Source: an uncultured delta proteobacterium
GTDB lineage: Bacteria; Desulfobacterota; Desulfobulbia; Desulfobulbales; Desulfurivibrionaceae
Direction of reading: 5' to 3'
Length of the DNA: 64,000 nucleotides
NCBI GenBank assembly: GCA_903869265.1
Contig: CAIPYE010000014.1
Coordinates: 248,001-312,000, forward strand
The number at the start of each line of letters is the position of its first letter. The first letter of the stretch is position 1. A program made the position numbers and the translations under genes. The notes beneath the pieces are model-generated. The model had not been told where the DNA came from, did no database searches, and worked only from the letters and a program-made list of their open reading frames with translations. This document shows positions 8,922-17,951 of this stretch, one piece after another.

Positions 8922-9953
8922 TCAGAAATCTTTTTGCGCCTCAAATATATCAGCAAAGATATTTACTGATTTTTTAAAGGCCGACAGTATCTCCGGATCA
9001 AAATGATAAGGCATGGTCCGCCCATCGCCCTTGGTGATAATTGACACGGCTTTTTCATGATCAAAAGAGGGTTTATAGGGTCTTTTGCTGCGTAAGGCAT
9101 CATACTGATCAGCAATATTCATGATTCGGGAAGTGATTGGACTTTCCTCACCCCTGAGCCCCCTTGGATACCCACTTCCATCCCATCGTTCATGGTGACA
9201 TTTGGCAATATCGACAGCCATTTGGAGTAATGGAGATTCGGACCCCTCGAGAATTTTTGCGCCAATTTCGGCATGGGTTTTCATGGTCTTCCATTCGGCA
9301 TCACCAAGTGGCCCATTTTTAAGTAAAATAGAATCAAGAATTGCTATCTTGCCGATATCATGCATAGGAGAGGCATAAAAGATGGAATCGCAAAAATCAC
9401 CATCCATCCCCATCTGCTGAGACAGTTCCCTGGTGTAGTAGCTGATACGTTTGATGTGCGCGCCAGTTTCTTCATCTTTGTATTCCGAAGCTAGGGTCAA
9501 TCGATACACTGTGTCGATGTATCCAACACGAAGTTGTTTGGTTCGTTGAGATACCAGGTCTTCTAAATGTTCCTGGTAGAGATGAAGTTTTATGTGATTC
9601 CTTACCCTGGCAAGGATAATGGCGGAACTGATTGGCTTGGCAATGTAATCTACAGCACCCAGATTCAAGCCCTTTTTTTCATCTTCAATTTCATTCTTTG
9701 CAGTGACAAAAATAATTGGAATGTTCTTTGTCTTCTCATATTCTTTCAAACTTTTACACACATCATATCCGTCTATTTCAGGCATCATTATATCGAGAAG
9801 GATAAGATCAATACGTTCACTATTGCAAATTTCTATTGCCTTAACACTGTCAGTAGTTGTGAATACTTTGTATTCTTTGCGTAAAATTATCTCAAGAAGC
9901 TTAAGGTTGGTGGGATTGTCATCTACGACTAAAATTACGTGTTTTTCGTTCAT
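8922..9953 (-). CDS. Response regulator with HD-GYP domain (c-di-GMP phosphodiesterase type)
   Basis: This 343-residue protein is built like RpfG. An N-terminal receiver domain (residues 1-120; phospho-acceptor Asp in LILLDIMMPEIDGYDV; conserved FVTAK) is joined by a short helical linker to an HD-GYP domain (about 150-340; HDIGKIAILD and HHERWDGSGYPRGL). HD-GYP enzymes hydrolyse cyclic di-GMP. No histidine kinase is adjacent, so its partner is unknown. It is the last minus-strand gene of the export module, and a GGDEF-PilZ gene sits at the opposite end, so it probably sets local c-di-GMP control of polysaccharide output. Confidence 0.92.
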   Translation of the reverse strand: MNEKHVILVVDDNPTNLKLLEIILRKEYKVFTTTDSVKAIEICNSERIDLILLDIMMPEIDGYDVCKSLKEYEKTKNIPIIFVTAKNEIEDEKKGLNLGAVDYIAKPISSAIILARVRNHIKLHLYQEHLEDLVSQRTKQLRVGYIDTVYRLTLASEYKDEETGAHIKRISYYTRELSQQMGMDGDFCDSIFYASPMHDIGKIAILDSILLKNGPLGDAEWKTMKTHAEIGAKILEGSESPLLQMAVDIAKCHHERWDGSGYPRGLRGEESPITSRIMNIADQYDALRSKRPYKPSFDHEKAVSIITKGDGRTMPYHFDPEILSAFKKSVNIFADIFEAQKDF

Positions 9954-9976
9954 AAAAGGCCCCCTGCCAAAGGCTG

Positions 9977-10017
9977 TGGAAATAATATTTCACCCTCTCT
10001 CAGGAGAGCATTTCAAT
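9977..10017. repeat. Island repeat, copy 1 (41 bp)
   Basis: This 41-bp stretch matches 39236-39276 at 35 of 41 positions (shared TGGAAAT, ATATTT, CTCTCTC, CATTTCAAT). On the minus strand each copy sits just downstream of a gene stop and upstream of the next gene. Each can fold with GAAAT pairing to ATTTC, and this copy also has CTCTC/GAGAG. It may be an RNA-processing or regulatory element, or the end of a mobile element; no function is shown. Confidence 0.5.
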
Positions 10018-10041
10018 ATTAAGAGGACAGCAAAAAAACGG

Positions 10042-10581
10042 CTAGTCGTTCACATGCGCCTCTGCGAACTGGGCCAGCATCTCATGAATCTTGTAGGGAG
10101 GACGGACCTGAAAATAGTGGTCGACAACAATATGGCCGACCTCATGGGCCAGCACGCTTAAGTTCACATCCCTTACCGACAGGTAAATGGTTTTTTCGCC
10201 CAGGGAATAATAGGCAACGTGATCGACGCGTTTGCCGTACTTCTGAAAGTAGACTTCTTGTACTTCCTTAGATGAGGGTAGAAGGACTATTGTGACGTAA
10301 AGTTTGGCTGGAAACATGTCGAGCACCGTTTCCACTTTTTCCACAATGATATTCAGTTTGTTTTGCAGTTCATCCTGGATGGTGAAAGCCTTCTGCTGGC
10401 GGACTTGTAAACTAAGCTGGCGGCCCAGGTAGAGCTCGTCGTTGAACTTTTGCAGAAGAGCAATGTCATCATACTGCACCGTTGCATAACGTGTTTTCAA
10501 TTCCTCGCACAGGGAGGGGGATACGGTCCCGACAAGCAGGAAAAATAATATAACCAGACTGGCACATACTCTACTGGTCAT
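10042..10581 (-). CDS. Secreted zinc metalloprotease-like protein (HExxH type)
   Basis: The 179-residue product begins with a signal peptide (hydrophobic residues 5-22, then SLCEELK). Near its C-terminus it carries VLAHEVGHIVVDHYF, a HExxH-type zinc motif with a following His (HEVGHIVVDH), as in small gluzincin or peptidase-MA-like proteins. The protein is short, with about 35 residues after the motif, and a clear third zinc ligand could be the Glu in KIHEMLAQFAEAH. Its first codons overlap the end of the upstream HAMP-like gene by 11 bp, so translation is probably coupled. It may cleave a periplasmic or membrane partner encoded next to it. The substrate is unknown. Confidence 0.65.
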   Translation of the reverse strand: MTSRVCASLVILFFLLVGTVSPSLCEELKTRYATVQYDDIALLQKFNDELYLGRQLSLQVRQQKAFTIQDELQNKLNIIVEKVETVLDMFPAKLYVTIVLLPSSKEVQEVYFQKYGKRVDHVAYYSLGEKTIYLSVRDVNLSVLAHEVGHIVVDHYFQVRPPYKIHEMLAQFAEAHVND

Positions 10582-11146
10582 TCACCACCGTGAAAAATCT
10601 GGCTGATTGTTGCAAGTTTTTATTTAAGGCTTCTATCTTCTGTAGCTTTATCTCAAGGGGTTCCGCTCCTTGCGCAGTATCGTCGATTTGCTGCGCAAGA
10701 AGGGATATGTTACTGATTTTTTTCGCATAAATTGTGTTTAATATATTAATTTTTTCGGCCAGAGCCTTACAATGGTCCTTTTGGCGCAGATAAATTCGAT
10801 CTCCAATTTTCCCCAGGCACATCTCGTCTAGGTTTTTTTCAAGCTTGAAGAGAGGTCCTGCCATTCTGTGGGATACCAAGATGGTTCGCACGGTAATCCA
10901 GATGCCGCCAGGAATCAAAAGAATCCAGGCAATCAGGAGAATCTTTTTTAAAAGAATCAGCGGGGTGCGCTCAAGCTGTAGGTCGTTCTGGGCATAGACG
11001 ATGGTCAAGGCATCGGAGGTGAGAAAAGTGAATAGGCCTATAAAAAGGATGATTACCATCAGTGCCAGGATGTAACTATTAAATACGTGCTGTCCCTGAA
11101 AATTGCGGTCGATGAAATAGTGCTTTCTTGTGTACTTTGGCTTCAT
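10571..11146 (-). CDS. Two-pass membrane protein with HAMP-like/coiled-coil tail
   Basis: This 191-residue protein has two membrane segments (about residues 25-46 and 68-90) separated by a short loop with LTIVYAQNDLQLERTP. A HAMP-like segment (HRMAGPLFKLEKNLDEMCLG) and a long charged helical tail (about 130-185) follow. It resembles the membrane and HAMP part of chemoreceptor-type sensors but has no signalling output domain. It overlaps its upstream neighbour by four bases (ATGA) and its downstream neighbour by 11, so the three genes form a tightly coupled set. I do not recognise a named family; a role as membrane adaptor for the polysaccharide machinery is inference. Confidence 0.6.
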   Translation of the reverse strand: MKPKYTRKHYFIDRNFQGQHVFNSYILALMVIILFIGLFTFLTSDALTIVYAQNDLQLERTPLILLKKILLIAWILLIPGGIWITVRTILVSHRMAGPLFKLEKNLDEMCLGKIGDRIYLRQKDHCKALAEKINILNTIYAKKISNISLLAQQIDDTAQGAEPLEIKLQKIEALNKNLQQSARFFTVVNDQ

Positions 11147-11892
11147 TGGGGGACCTCTATTGTGTGAGTGTTTACCTCAACGTGAGCTTTTTGCACAAGT
11201 TCGGCTATCCATTTTCGCAACAACTGTTCCCGATTGAAGTCCTCGATGAGGGCCGCAACTTTTTCGTGGTTTTCCGGGGAACCATTTTGGGCGGTCTTTG
11301 ATACTGTGTCAAGCCTGATGGTGTAGCTACAACCCATAAAGTCTATTTTATCCGACACGTCTCCCTCGTGCAGGTGGAGTAAATTCATGCGTAAGGAGAA
11401 TGCAAGATTCTGGAAAAGAGATTCAATCGTTTCAGCCTGGCATACCTCACTGCTTCCTTGAGAAGAAGCGCTGACTGGCTGTAAGCGGATCTTCACCTTT
11501 TTGTTGTGGAGATTCAGGTACGCGGAAATGTCCGCCTCTGTCGGCTTGGGGGGGGGTTTTTCCAGCTGGCGGTCCAGCAGGGTCTTTACCAGGGACTGCT
11601 CGTAAAAGTTTTTGATGGACTGCCGGAACGCTTCTTCTTGGTCGATTTTCCTCTCCATCGCTTCGTGAATTAATACTTCTTTGGTAATCAACGAGTTGAT
11701 AAACTCATACTTGATATCATGTGAGTCCAAAGAAACATTCCGTCCCTTGGTAAGGTCCGATTTTAGAATATACCGGTCATTTACCTTGGCGATATAGTCG
11801 CCAGGAGGTTGCTTCCCGTCACGGGCTGTGAGGGTTATTACCCCTGCGGTCAGAAGCAGCATAAAGATAATAATATAAAACAAGTAACGCAT
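11143..11892 (-). CDS. SurA/EpsD-like periplasmic chaperone, membrane-anchored
   Basis: The 249 residues start with a single N-terminal membrane segment (YLFYIIIFMLLLTAGVITL). A SurA-N-type region follows (DYIAKVNDRYILKSDL, then EFINSLITKEVLIHEAMER and EEAFRQSIKNFYEQSLVKTL). The later part corresponds in place to a peptidyl-prolyl isomerase domain but has no clear parvulin motifs. Proteins called EpsD in exopolysaccharide loci have this plan. A nine-C run (plus-strand G9 at 11548-11556) encodes the Pro stretch EKPPPKP and is in frame. It probably helps assemble outer-membrane or periplasmic parts of the exporter. Confidence 0.7.
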   Translation of the reverse strand: MRYLFYIIIFMLLLTAGVITLTARDGKQPPGDYIAKVNDRYILKSDLTKGRNVSLDSHDIKYEFINSLITKEVLIHEAMERKIDQEEAFRQSIKNFYEQSLVKTLLDRQLEKPPPKPTEADISAYLNLHNKKVKIRLQPVSASSQGSSEVCQAETIESLFQNLAFSLRMNLLHLHEGDVSDKIDFMGCSYTIRLDTVSKTAQNGSPENHEKVAALIEDFNREQLLRKWIAELVQKAHVEVNTHTIEVPQ

Positions 11893-11951
11893 GGTAGATT
11901 TCCCTCCCCCTAAAGGTGAATCAAGCTTGGCCGAAATTTTTCAGCTTAATT

Positions 11952-14303
11952 TCACATCTGATTGATCAACTGGGCAAGATGCTGGCTGGCACCCTTGTCT
12001 TCCGGATCCAATAAAAGTGCCTGTTCGAATTCTTCCTTGGCCCGATAGTAGATGCCGAGTTCTTGATATGCCAACCCGGACATCGTCCTGAGATGGCTGT
12101 CTTTTGGCAGGAGAGCCGATCCTTTCAGGGATACGGCCAAGGCATCTTCCGTTTTTTTGTGCTTGAGCAGCGCCCAAAACACCTTGGAAAAAAGCCAGGG
12201 GGTAATTTTTGCTTCGTTCTCAATATAGCGCAGAGAGTTTTTATATGTGGACAAGGCTTCTTCCGTGTTGCCAAACTCCATAAGTATATCGCCGTAGGCT
12301 TGATGTGCTTCTACCCTGTCCGGCAGCAAAGTAACGAGTTCTTTACTTTTCAGGCCATGGCCCATGGCAAGGGCAAAATATGTTTTTGTTTCGGCCGGTT
12401 CCATGGCAATGGCGATCTTGAGGTAGGCAAGGGCCTCTTCTTTTTTCCCTCCGGCAAGAAGCCACGAGCCATATGCGCGCATGGGAACAGGGTCATTTGG
12501 CGCAAGCCTTTTTGCGGCCAGTAGTATTTTCTGGGCCCGCTCCGGGGCGGCAGACGAGGTGTATAGGGCATATTGTCCGAGAAACTTGCCGTTTGTTGGG
12601 GACAGTAAGATTGCCCGCTCATAATTCTGCTGTGCCGCAGGGAAATTGTTGGAAAAGGCCTCAATATTGGCCAGCGCGAACCAATATTCTCCCTCCAGCG
12701 GATCGGAGGCGGCAGCTGCCTCGGCCGTGTCTCTAATCTCCTGCATTTTTTTCTGGGGGATATTTTTGTTCAGGTACAGAGAGCTGATCTGGCCGTATAG
12801 GTATCTGCCTCTGGCAATGTCGAAGTTGTGTGTTGTTCCGACAATGAGTAGCAACAGGGCGGCTAGCGCGCACCAGTGTTTATGCCAGAGGTTGCTTGGG
12901 GGCAGAAGGCTTTCTTGGGCTGTGGCCTGTCTTCGGGTATGGCTTGCCGAAACAAGGAGTCCGCAGAGCAGAAAAAAGTAGAGGCCATTGGCGCCGTTGT
13001 ATATGTTGAAGTCGGTTACTGAGTGGAAAAAAATTGCGACAATTCCCGACATGCTGCCGAGGGTAAGCAAGGTTGCAAAATGATCGCGCCTTTTGGCCAG
13101 AACCTTCAGGGTATCTCGGAAAAGAACAGCGATGAAGAGGGCGATCAGCAAAAAGCCGACCAGCCCGCCGTCTGTCAGGATTTCAATGTAGTCGTTATGG
13201 GCGTGGTCATAAATAAAATTGCCGGGAACGGTACGGTAGGCAGGATAGGTCGTGAGGAAAGAGCCGAAGCCGCTGCCGAAAAGGGGGAAGTCCTTGATCA
13301 TCTGCCAGGAGTCATGCCAAACCGTGAAGCGGGATTCCTGGATTTCACCGGCGGCGTTGGCGAAGCGATCAAAGCGGCCAAAGATCGGCTCCCAGCCGAA
13401 CCAGGAGACAGTGGCAACGCTCACCAGGAGGAAAAGCAGGAGATATTTCCCCTTTGTTGAGTGGGAAAAGCTGCCCTTGCTTCTGGTCAGAAGGAAAAAG
13501 AAAAAGAGCAGGGAAAGGGTCGAGCTTATGATGCCGCCCCGGGACAGACTCACGAAGATGGAAGCGTACATCAGAATGGCGCACAGGCCCAGGATGATGT
13601 GTATATTGGCCTTGGGCAAAGTGAAAACCGAGACAACCTTTTCCCGCAAGGGCAAGTTGTAGGAGAAGGTGGGTCGGTAGTAGAGAAACAGGGCCAAACA
13701 GATGGGGAGCAGCATCTCCATGTAACCGGCAAAATGGTTATGGTACACCCAGGGTCCGGTCGGTATAGCGTTGTCGGGGGTTATGAGAAACCAATAGATC
13801 TTGGCGGGTGAGCCGAATTTTTGAATGATCCCCTCAAAGGCGATGAATCCAGCGAGAAGGCAGAGAGTCAGCAGGACTTTTTTGAAATACCGGTAGCGGC
13901 TCAGCAGTTGGACTGCGGCTATGTAGCACAGGCCATAGGTGGTAAAACGAAAAAACTCATCGAGGGTGGCTTTGGGGTTCAGGGTGAGGGGATGCCAGGC
14001 ACTGTCTCCTGCGCCTGTTGTTATCGAATAAACGGTAAAAGTTTGCGGCGAGAGCAGTTTGAGAAGAAACGGCGGCAGGGGCAGCAGTTGGAAAAGCATA
14101 TACCCCAGCAGGGCAAAAAGGGGGACGAGTCCAGGCACGGTGTACCAGCAGGCTTCTTTCCTTTGAGTCCCCCAGAAAAAGGCCAACACGGCCAGGCAGA
14201 TGAGAACAGTATTGGTGGCCTGGGACCACAGTTCGACACTGCCGAAGGCCAGGGGGGCAAAGATCAGGGTGGTGAGGAAAATATACAGGGCCGACTTGGA
14301 CAT
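11952..14303 (-). CDS. O-antigen ligase/polymerase-type membrane protein fused to TPR repeats
   Basis: This 783-residue protein has about ten or more membrane segments in residues 1-470 and a Wzy_C/WaaL signature in the large periplasmic loop (RFTVWHDSWQMIKDFPLFGS and DHAHNDYIEILTDGGLVGFL). From about residue 500 to the end are tetratricopeptide repeats (for example EEALAYLKIAIAMEPAETKT and RAKEEFEQALLLDPEDKGAS). It either polymerises repeat units or transfers the finished chain. The island has a second protein of this class at 34976-36295. Because this one lies with the conserved export genes rather than in the variable sugar cassette, the ligase-like role is slightly more likely here (inference). 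Confidence 0.85.
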   Translation of the reverse strand: MSKSALYIFLTTLIFAPLAFGSVELWSQATNTVLICLAVLAFFWGTQRKEACWYTVPGLVPLFALLGYMLFQLLPLPPFLLKLLSPQTFTVYSITTGAGDSAWHPLTLNPKATLDEFFRFTTYGLCYIAAVQLLSRYRYFKKVLLTLCLLAGFIAFEGIIQKFGSPAKIYWFLITPDNAIPTGPWVYHNHFAGYMEMLLPICLALFLYYRPTFSYNLPLREKVVSVFTLPKANIHIILGLCAILMYASIFVSLSRGGIISSTLSLLFFFFLLTRSKGSFSHSTKGKYLLLFLLVSVATVSWFGWEPIFGRFDRFANAAGEIQESRFTVWHDSWQMIKDFPLFGSGFGSFLTTYPAYRTVPGNFIYDHAHNDYIEILTDGGLVGFLLIALFIAVLFRDTLKVLAKRRDHFATLLTLGSMSGIVAIFFHSVTDFNIYNGANGLYFFLLCGLLVSASHTRRQATAQESLLPPSNLWHKHWCALAALLLLIVGTTHNFDIARGRYLYGQISSLYLNKNIPQKKMQEIRDTAEAAAASDPLEGEYWFALANIEAFSNNFPAAQQNYERAILLSPTNGKFLGQYALYTSSAAPERAQKILLAAKRLAPNDPVPMRAYGSWLLAGGKKEEALAYLKIAIAMEPAETKTYFALAMGHGLKSKELVTLLPDRVEAHQAYGDILMEFGNTEEALSTYKNSLRYIENEAKITPWLFSKVFWALLKHKKTEDALAVSLKGSALLPKDSHLRTMSGLAYQELGIYYRAKEEFEQALLLDPEDKGASQHLAQLINQM

Positions 14304-14317
14304 ACTCTTCTCACCGT

Positions 14318-15016
14318 TTAGATTGGTCGGTTTTCCAGCACAGCGGCCGGGTTATTTTTCACTAGAGATTCGCCGTTGCCCTTGCCCAGGATTTTTTCCG
14401 CCGTTTTCAGACCGGCAGCAAGGCGCGGCTGGCGATTGGGCATGGGATGGCCGTCCGTGGCAATGAAATGGACCAGGTTGCGACGCAGCAGGTAGTGGGC
14501 ACATTGCTGGATGGCAGGCCCGAAGGTGCCGGTGATGCTATCTGCGGTGATCTGGGTTTTGACCCCCATTTTGATCAGAGGTTCGAGCAGGTCCGGATTG
14601 CGTATCACCCCAGGGTTTCTTTCCGGATGGGCAATGATCGGCCAAAAGTCCAGTTTCAACCCCTCTTTGAGAAGTCGGGTGGACATGGAGGGAAAATGGC
14701 TGTGTGGAAATTCGATCAGGATGTACTTGCCGTTATTGATGGTAAAGTCGCCCCACGCCCCAAGGTCATAATGGCTGGGAAGCTCAGCGCCGGAATAGAT
14801 GGTAAGAGGGATTCCTTCCTGTTTCAGTGCCTGATTGAGATCCTTGGTGCGTTTGACAATTTCCTCGGCATTCTGGAAGGAGTCTGAAATGTGCGGGGTG
14901 GCGATCATGTCAGTAATGCCATCCTTGACTGCCGTTCTGGCCATGGCAAGGGCCTGTTCTGTGTCGACAGGGCCGTCGTCCACCCCTGGCAGGATGTGGC
15001 AATGGATGTCGATCAT
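14318..15016 (-). CDS. CpsB/YwqE-type tyrosine-protein phosphatase (PHP fold)
   Basis: A 232-residue metal-dependent phosphatase of the PHP family with the ordered motifs IDIHCHILPGVDDGP, ATPHIS, AHPERN and ATDGHP. In polysaccharide loci this enzyme dephosphorylates the C-terminal tyrosines of the BY-kinase. That kinase is the gene immediately upstream, and the two overlap by four bases. The length (about 230-250) matches the family. Confidence 0.92.
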   Translation of the reverse strand: MIDIHCHILPGVDDGPVDTEQALAMARTAVKDGITDMIATPHISDSFQNAEEIVKRTKDLNQALKQEGIPLTIYSGAELPSHYDLGAWGDFTINNGKYILIEFPHSHFPSMSTRLLKEGLKLDFWPIIAHPERNPGVIRNPDLLEPLIKMGVKTQITADSITGTFGPAIQQCAHYLLRRNLVHFIATDGHPMPNRQPRLAAGLKTAEKILGKGNGESLVKNNPAAVLENRPI

Positions 15017-17208
15017 GCCGCAGACTGTTCCTGCGGTTCAGGTTCAGGAGCAGCATAGTAATGCTGATAGTACCCGCCGTAGTAATAGTCGCCACTTACC
15101 TTTTCGTTCATACCGTTGATCACGACGCCAAGCAGAGAGGCATGGATTGACTGAAGCATCTTGAGCCCGCGGCCCAGCAATTCATAGTTTGTCTTCCCAG
15201 CTCTGGTAACCATGACCACTCCGGCAACAAGATGGCTTAAAACTAAACTGTCCGTCACACTCAAGATTGGCGGGGTATCCATGATAATGTAGTCAAACTT
15301 CACAGCCAGCCCTTTGAGCAGGTTGGCCATCCGCTCAGAGCCCAGCAACTCGGAGGGATTGGGCGGAATAGGGCCAGCGGGGATGACGGTCACATGACCC
15401 TCTTCGAGTTTGGCCGCAATTTCCTTGTCTGTGTTTCCGGACAGATAGGTAGACAACCCTACACGGTTGGAGATGCCTAGAAGGGTGTGCAGTCGTGGCT
15501 TGCGCATGTCGCAGTCCAGCAGAATGACCTTGCTGCCGGTCTGGGCTAGGGTGCGGGCAATGTTGAGGGAGGTGGTAGTCTTGCCTTCCTGTGGCTCCAC
15601 ACTGGTTATCAGTAAGGTTTTGGGTGGATGATCTGGAGAGGAAAGCAACAGCGAAGAGCGGATGGATTTGTAACACTCTGCGGTTGGTGATCGTGGATCA
15701 TCAATGATGATGCTCTCAATGGACTTGCCTTTCTCGTCCAGCTGTCCCACCGCTCCGAGCACCGGAACCTTGAAGCGGCGTTCCACCTCTTCACTGCTCT
15801 TGACCGTATTGTCCAGATATTCGATGAAAAAAGCACAGCCAATTCCCCCAAACAGCCCCAACACCAGGCCGAGCAGGATGTTGCGGATTTTCTTTGGAGT
15901 AGCCGGGGATCCAGGGGGCTGCGCCTGTTTGACCACCCAGACATTGACCATCTGCGACTGTTCGGTGGCCCCTTGTTGTTTTATGTTTTTTATCAGGGCG
16001 TCATAGAGGGCACGGTTCGTTTCGGATTCCCGTTGCATGATGTCGTACTGGATCATTTTTTCATTGACGGCGAGCATCTCCTGTTTGGACCCCTCCAACA
16101 GGTTTGCGATATTCTGTTCCTGGGATCTGGCCAGGGTGTATTGATTTTTGATGGTTTGAACAATGCGTTTGATTTCTCTTCCTTTTTCCTGGTTCAGAAT
16201 TTCCTTATCGCTAAGAGCCTTGATCATCACTGGATGTTTGGCCCCATATTTAGCGGTAAGTTCGGCGATTTTCTGGTCTGCTAAGAGTATTTGGTCGCGG
16301 ATGCGTTGCAGGGCCAGATTGCTTGCCAATAAAGGATGCGACTCAATGGCTTCAGGATTGTTCTCCTGGACGTGCAGCTGGTTGTAAAGATCTTCGGATT
16401 CCTTCCGCAAGGCTTGTGCCTTGGAGAGCTGGACGGAAAATTCGGCAAGCTTTCCGGGCACAACCACCTGTTTGTTTTCAACGGTCACAATGTTATTGTC
16501 TTGCCGATATTTTTGCAGGGTCATTTCTGATTTTTGGAGTTTTTTCCTTTCCTCCTCTGCCTTGGCGGTCATCCACTGTAATGCGTAGTTGCTGGCATGC
16601 ATTTTTATTTCCAGCAACTCGGCCATGTAAGAGTCAACCATGGCATTCACCACCATGCTGGACATGATCGGGTTAGGATCCCGGTAGGTCACCGAAACAA
16701 TCTTGGTGTTGCGCAGAGGTGTGGTCTGGATTCTCTTCTGGATAATCGCGGCGATGCGATCGGCATCGGTTTGTTCTTTTCCTTGCAGGGAGAGATTTTC
16801 GCCCTTGCCACTGCTGGAGAAGAAACCCTTGATGTCGGCCATGGCAGCAGAGAGAAAGCCCTCCTTATCACCAAGAAAGTACCGGCGGTATTTGGTGTCG
16901 AGTTTGAGCCGATCTATGACCCGGTATACCACGTTGTTGCTCTTGATGATCTCAAATTGGGTCTGGAGAAATTCGGGGTCATAGCTGAGCATTCCCGTTG
17001 TCACGGTCAGGTCGTTGTCCTTGGTTTTCTCGATAAGAACCTGGGTATCTGCCTCATAGAGCGGAGTCACGGCAAAGGTGCCAAGAAAAACAAGGGTGAA
17101 GGTGATGGCGGCAAAGAGACCGATCACCTGTCTGCGTTTTTTGATAACATGGTAGTAATCGCGAAGGTGGATTTCCTGGTCAATGGTTTCAAGCTGTTGT
17201 TCTTGCAT
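15013..17208 (-). CDS. Wzc-type chain-length regulator and tyrosine autokinase
   Basis: This 731-residue inner-membrane protein fuses a Wzz/GNVR polysaccharide co-polymerase region (membrane segments near residues 35 and 440, coiled coil between them) to a cytoplasmic BY-kinase domain. The kinase has Walker A SVEPQEGKTTTSLNIA, Walker A' VILLDCDMRKPRLH and Walker B YIIMDTPP. The C-terminus carries the autophosphorylation cluster, seven Tyr in YYYGGYYQHYY. It controls chain length and couples polymerisation to export together with the Wza-like protein and the phosphatase encoded next to it. Confidence 0.94.
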   Translation of the reverse strand: MQEQQLETIDQEIHLRDYYHVIKKRRQVIGLFAAITFTLVFLGTFAVTPLYEADTQVLIEKTKDNDLTVTTGMLSYDPEFLQTQFEIIKSNNVVYRVIDRLKLDTKYRRYFLGDKEGFLSAAMADIKGFFSSSGKGENLSLQGKEQTDADRIAAIIQKRIQTTPLRNTKIVSVTYRDPNPIMSSMVVNAMVDSYMAELLEIKMHASNYALQWMTAKAEEERKKLQKSEMTLQKYRQDNNIVTVENKQVVVPGKLAEFSVQLSKAQALRKESEDLYNQLHVQENNPEAIESHPLLASNLALQRIRDQILLADQKIAELTAKYGAKHPVMIKALSDKEILNQEKGREIKRIVQTIKNQYTLARSQEQNIANLLEGSKQEMLAVNEKMIQYDIMQRESETNRALYDALIKNIKQQGATEQSQMVNVWVVKQAQPPGSPATPKKIRNILLGLVLGLFGGIGCAFFIEYLDNTVKSSEEVERRFKVPVLGAVGQLDEKGKSIESIIIDDPRSPTAECYKSIRSSLLLSSPDHPPKTLLITSVEPQEGKTTTSLNIARTLAQTGSKVILLDCDMRKPRLHTLLGISNRVGLSTYLSGNTDKEIAAKLEEGHVTVIPAGPIPPNPSELLGSERMANLLKGLAVKFDYIIMDTPPILSVTDSLVLSHLVAGVVMVTRAGKTNYELLGRGLKMLQSIHASLLGVVINGMNEKVSGDYYYGGYYQHYYAAPEPEPQEQSAA

Positions 17209-17268
17209 AGTGATGGTTTCTTTGCTCTTTGATTAATTAATGAGTTAGGGGAGGGAGATAACAGGAAA

Positions 17269-17347
17269 AGGTTGAAGGCTAAAGGATTCAATAATTTCTC
17301 TCGCGGCAGCACATGGGGCCTTGGTCTTACACTTCTGCCTTCAACCT
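17269..17347. other. Long-range inverted repeat between the wza-like and wzc-like genes
   Basis: AGGTTGAAGGC (17269-17279) and GCCTTCAACCT (17337-17347) are exact 11-bp inverted repeats separated by 57 bp, in the 169-bp gap between the two genes. The structure would lie in the transcript between the start of wzc-like and the end of wza-like coding sequence. It has no U-run, so it is not a classical terminator; it may influence relative expression. Confidence 0.35.
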
Positions 17348-17377
17348 GTAACCGTTCTTTCAGTTGCCCCACCTTCT

Positions 17378-17914
17378 TTAAAAGAAACTTTCCAGCACAA
17401 CCACCACATCGTTTTTTTGCACAAATGTATCCAGGGGGACGTCTTTCATGATGATCTCCTTTTCGCCAGCCTTGCGAATGATTGTGACGCCACCCTTGGC
17501 AGCCTTGCCGTTGAAGCCGCCGGCAAGGGTGATTGCCTTGATCACCGTTGTGTCATCACTGATGACGTATGCATCAGGTTTCATCACCTCGCCGGTTACA
17601 TAGCATTTGCTGCCATAAGCCTCGATGAAAACGTTGATCTGGGGGGCAACTATATAGCCATCCGCCAGCTTTGCCGCGAGAAGGTCCGAGATTTCCCCGA
17701 TGGTTTTGCCTTTCACTGCAACAGGGCCCAAAAGTGGCATTAGAATATGACCGGTATCATTGACATTGACCTTGGTTTCAAGATCCGGGTGGTCATAGAC
17801 TGTGATTCTGAGCACGTCACCGTATCCCACCGTGTAGGAGTCAGCATTGGCGGAAAAGGGGAGGACAAGAAGGGAGAGCAAGGCGAGGCAGAAAAAAGAG
17901 AATTGTTTCTTCAC
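17378..17914 (-). CDS. Wza-like polysaccharide export protein (short form)
   Basis: This 178-residue secreted protein has a signal peptide (residues 1-24, ending FSANA), then the Poly_export domain (YTVGYGDVLRITVYDHPDLE) and one SLBB-type domain (CYVTGEVMKPDAYVISDDTT). It is much shorter than E. coli Wza and lacks a lipobox Cys, as do many short versions in deltaproteobacterial loci. It forms or caps the periplasmic and outer-membrane channel. The beta-barrel gene upstream may supply the actual outer-membrane pore (inference). Confidence 0.9.
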   Translation of the reverse strand: MKKQFSFFCLALLSLLVLPFSANADSYTVGYGDVLRITVYDHPDLETKVNVNDTGHILMPLLGPVAVKGKTIGEISDLLAAKLADGYIVAPQINVFIEAYGSKCYVTGEVMKPDAYVISDDTTVIKAITLAGGFNGKAAKGGVTIIRKAGEKEIIMKDVPLDTFVQKNDVVVVLESFF

Positions 17915-17951
17915 TGCAAATTACCTGTAGGTAAATAGAATGGTGGAAGAA

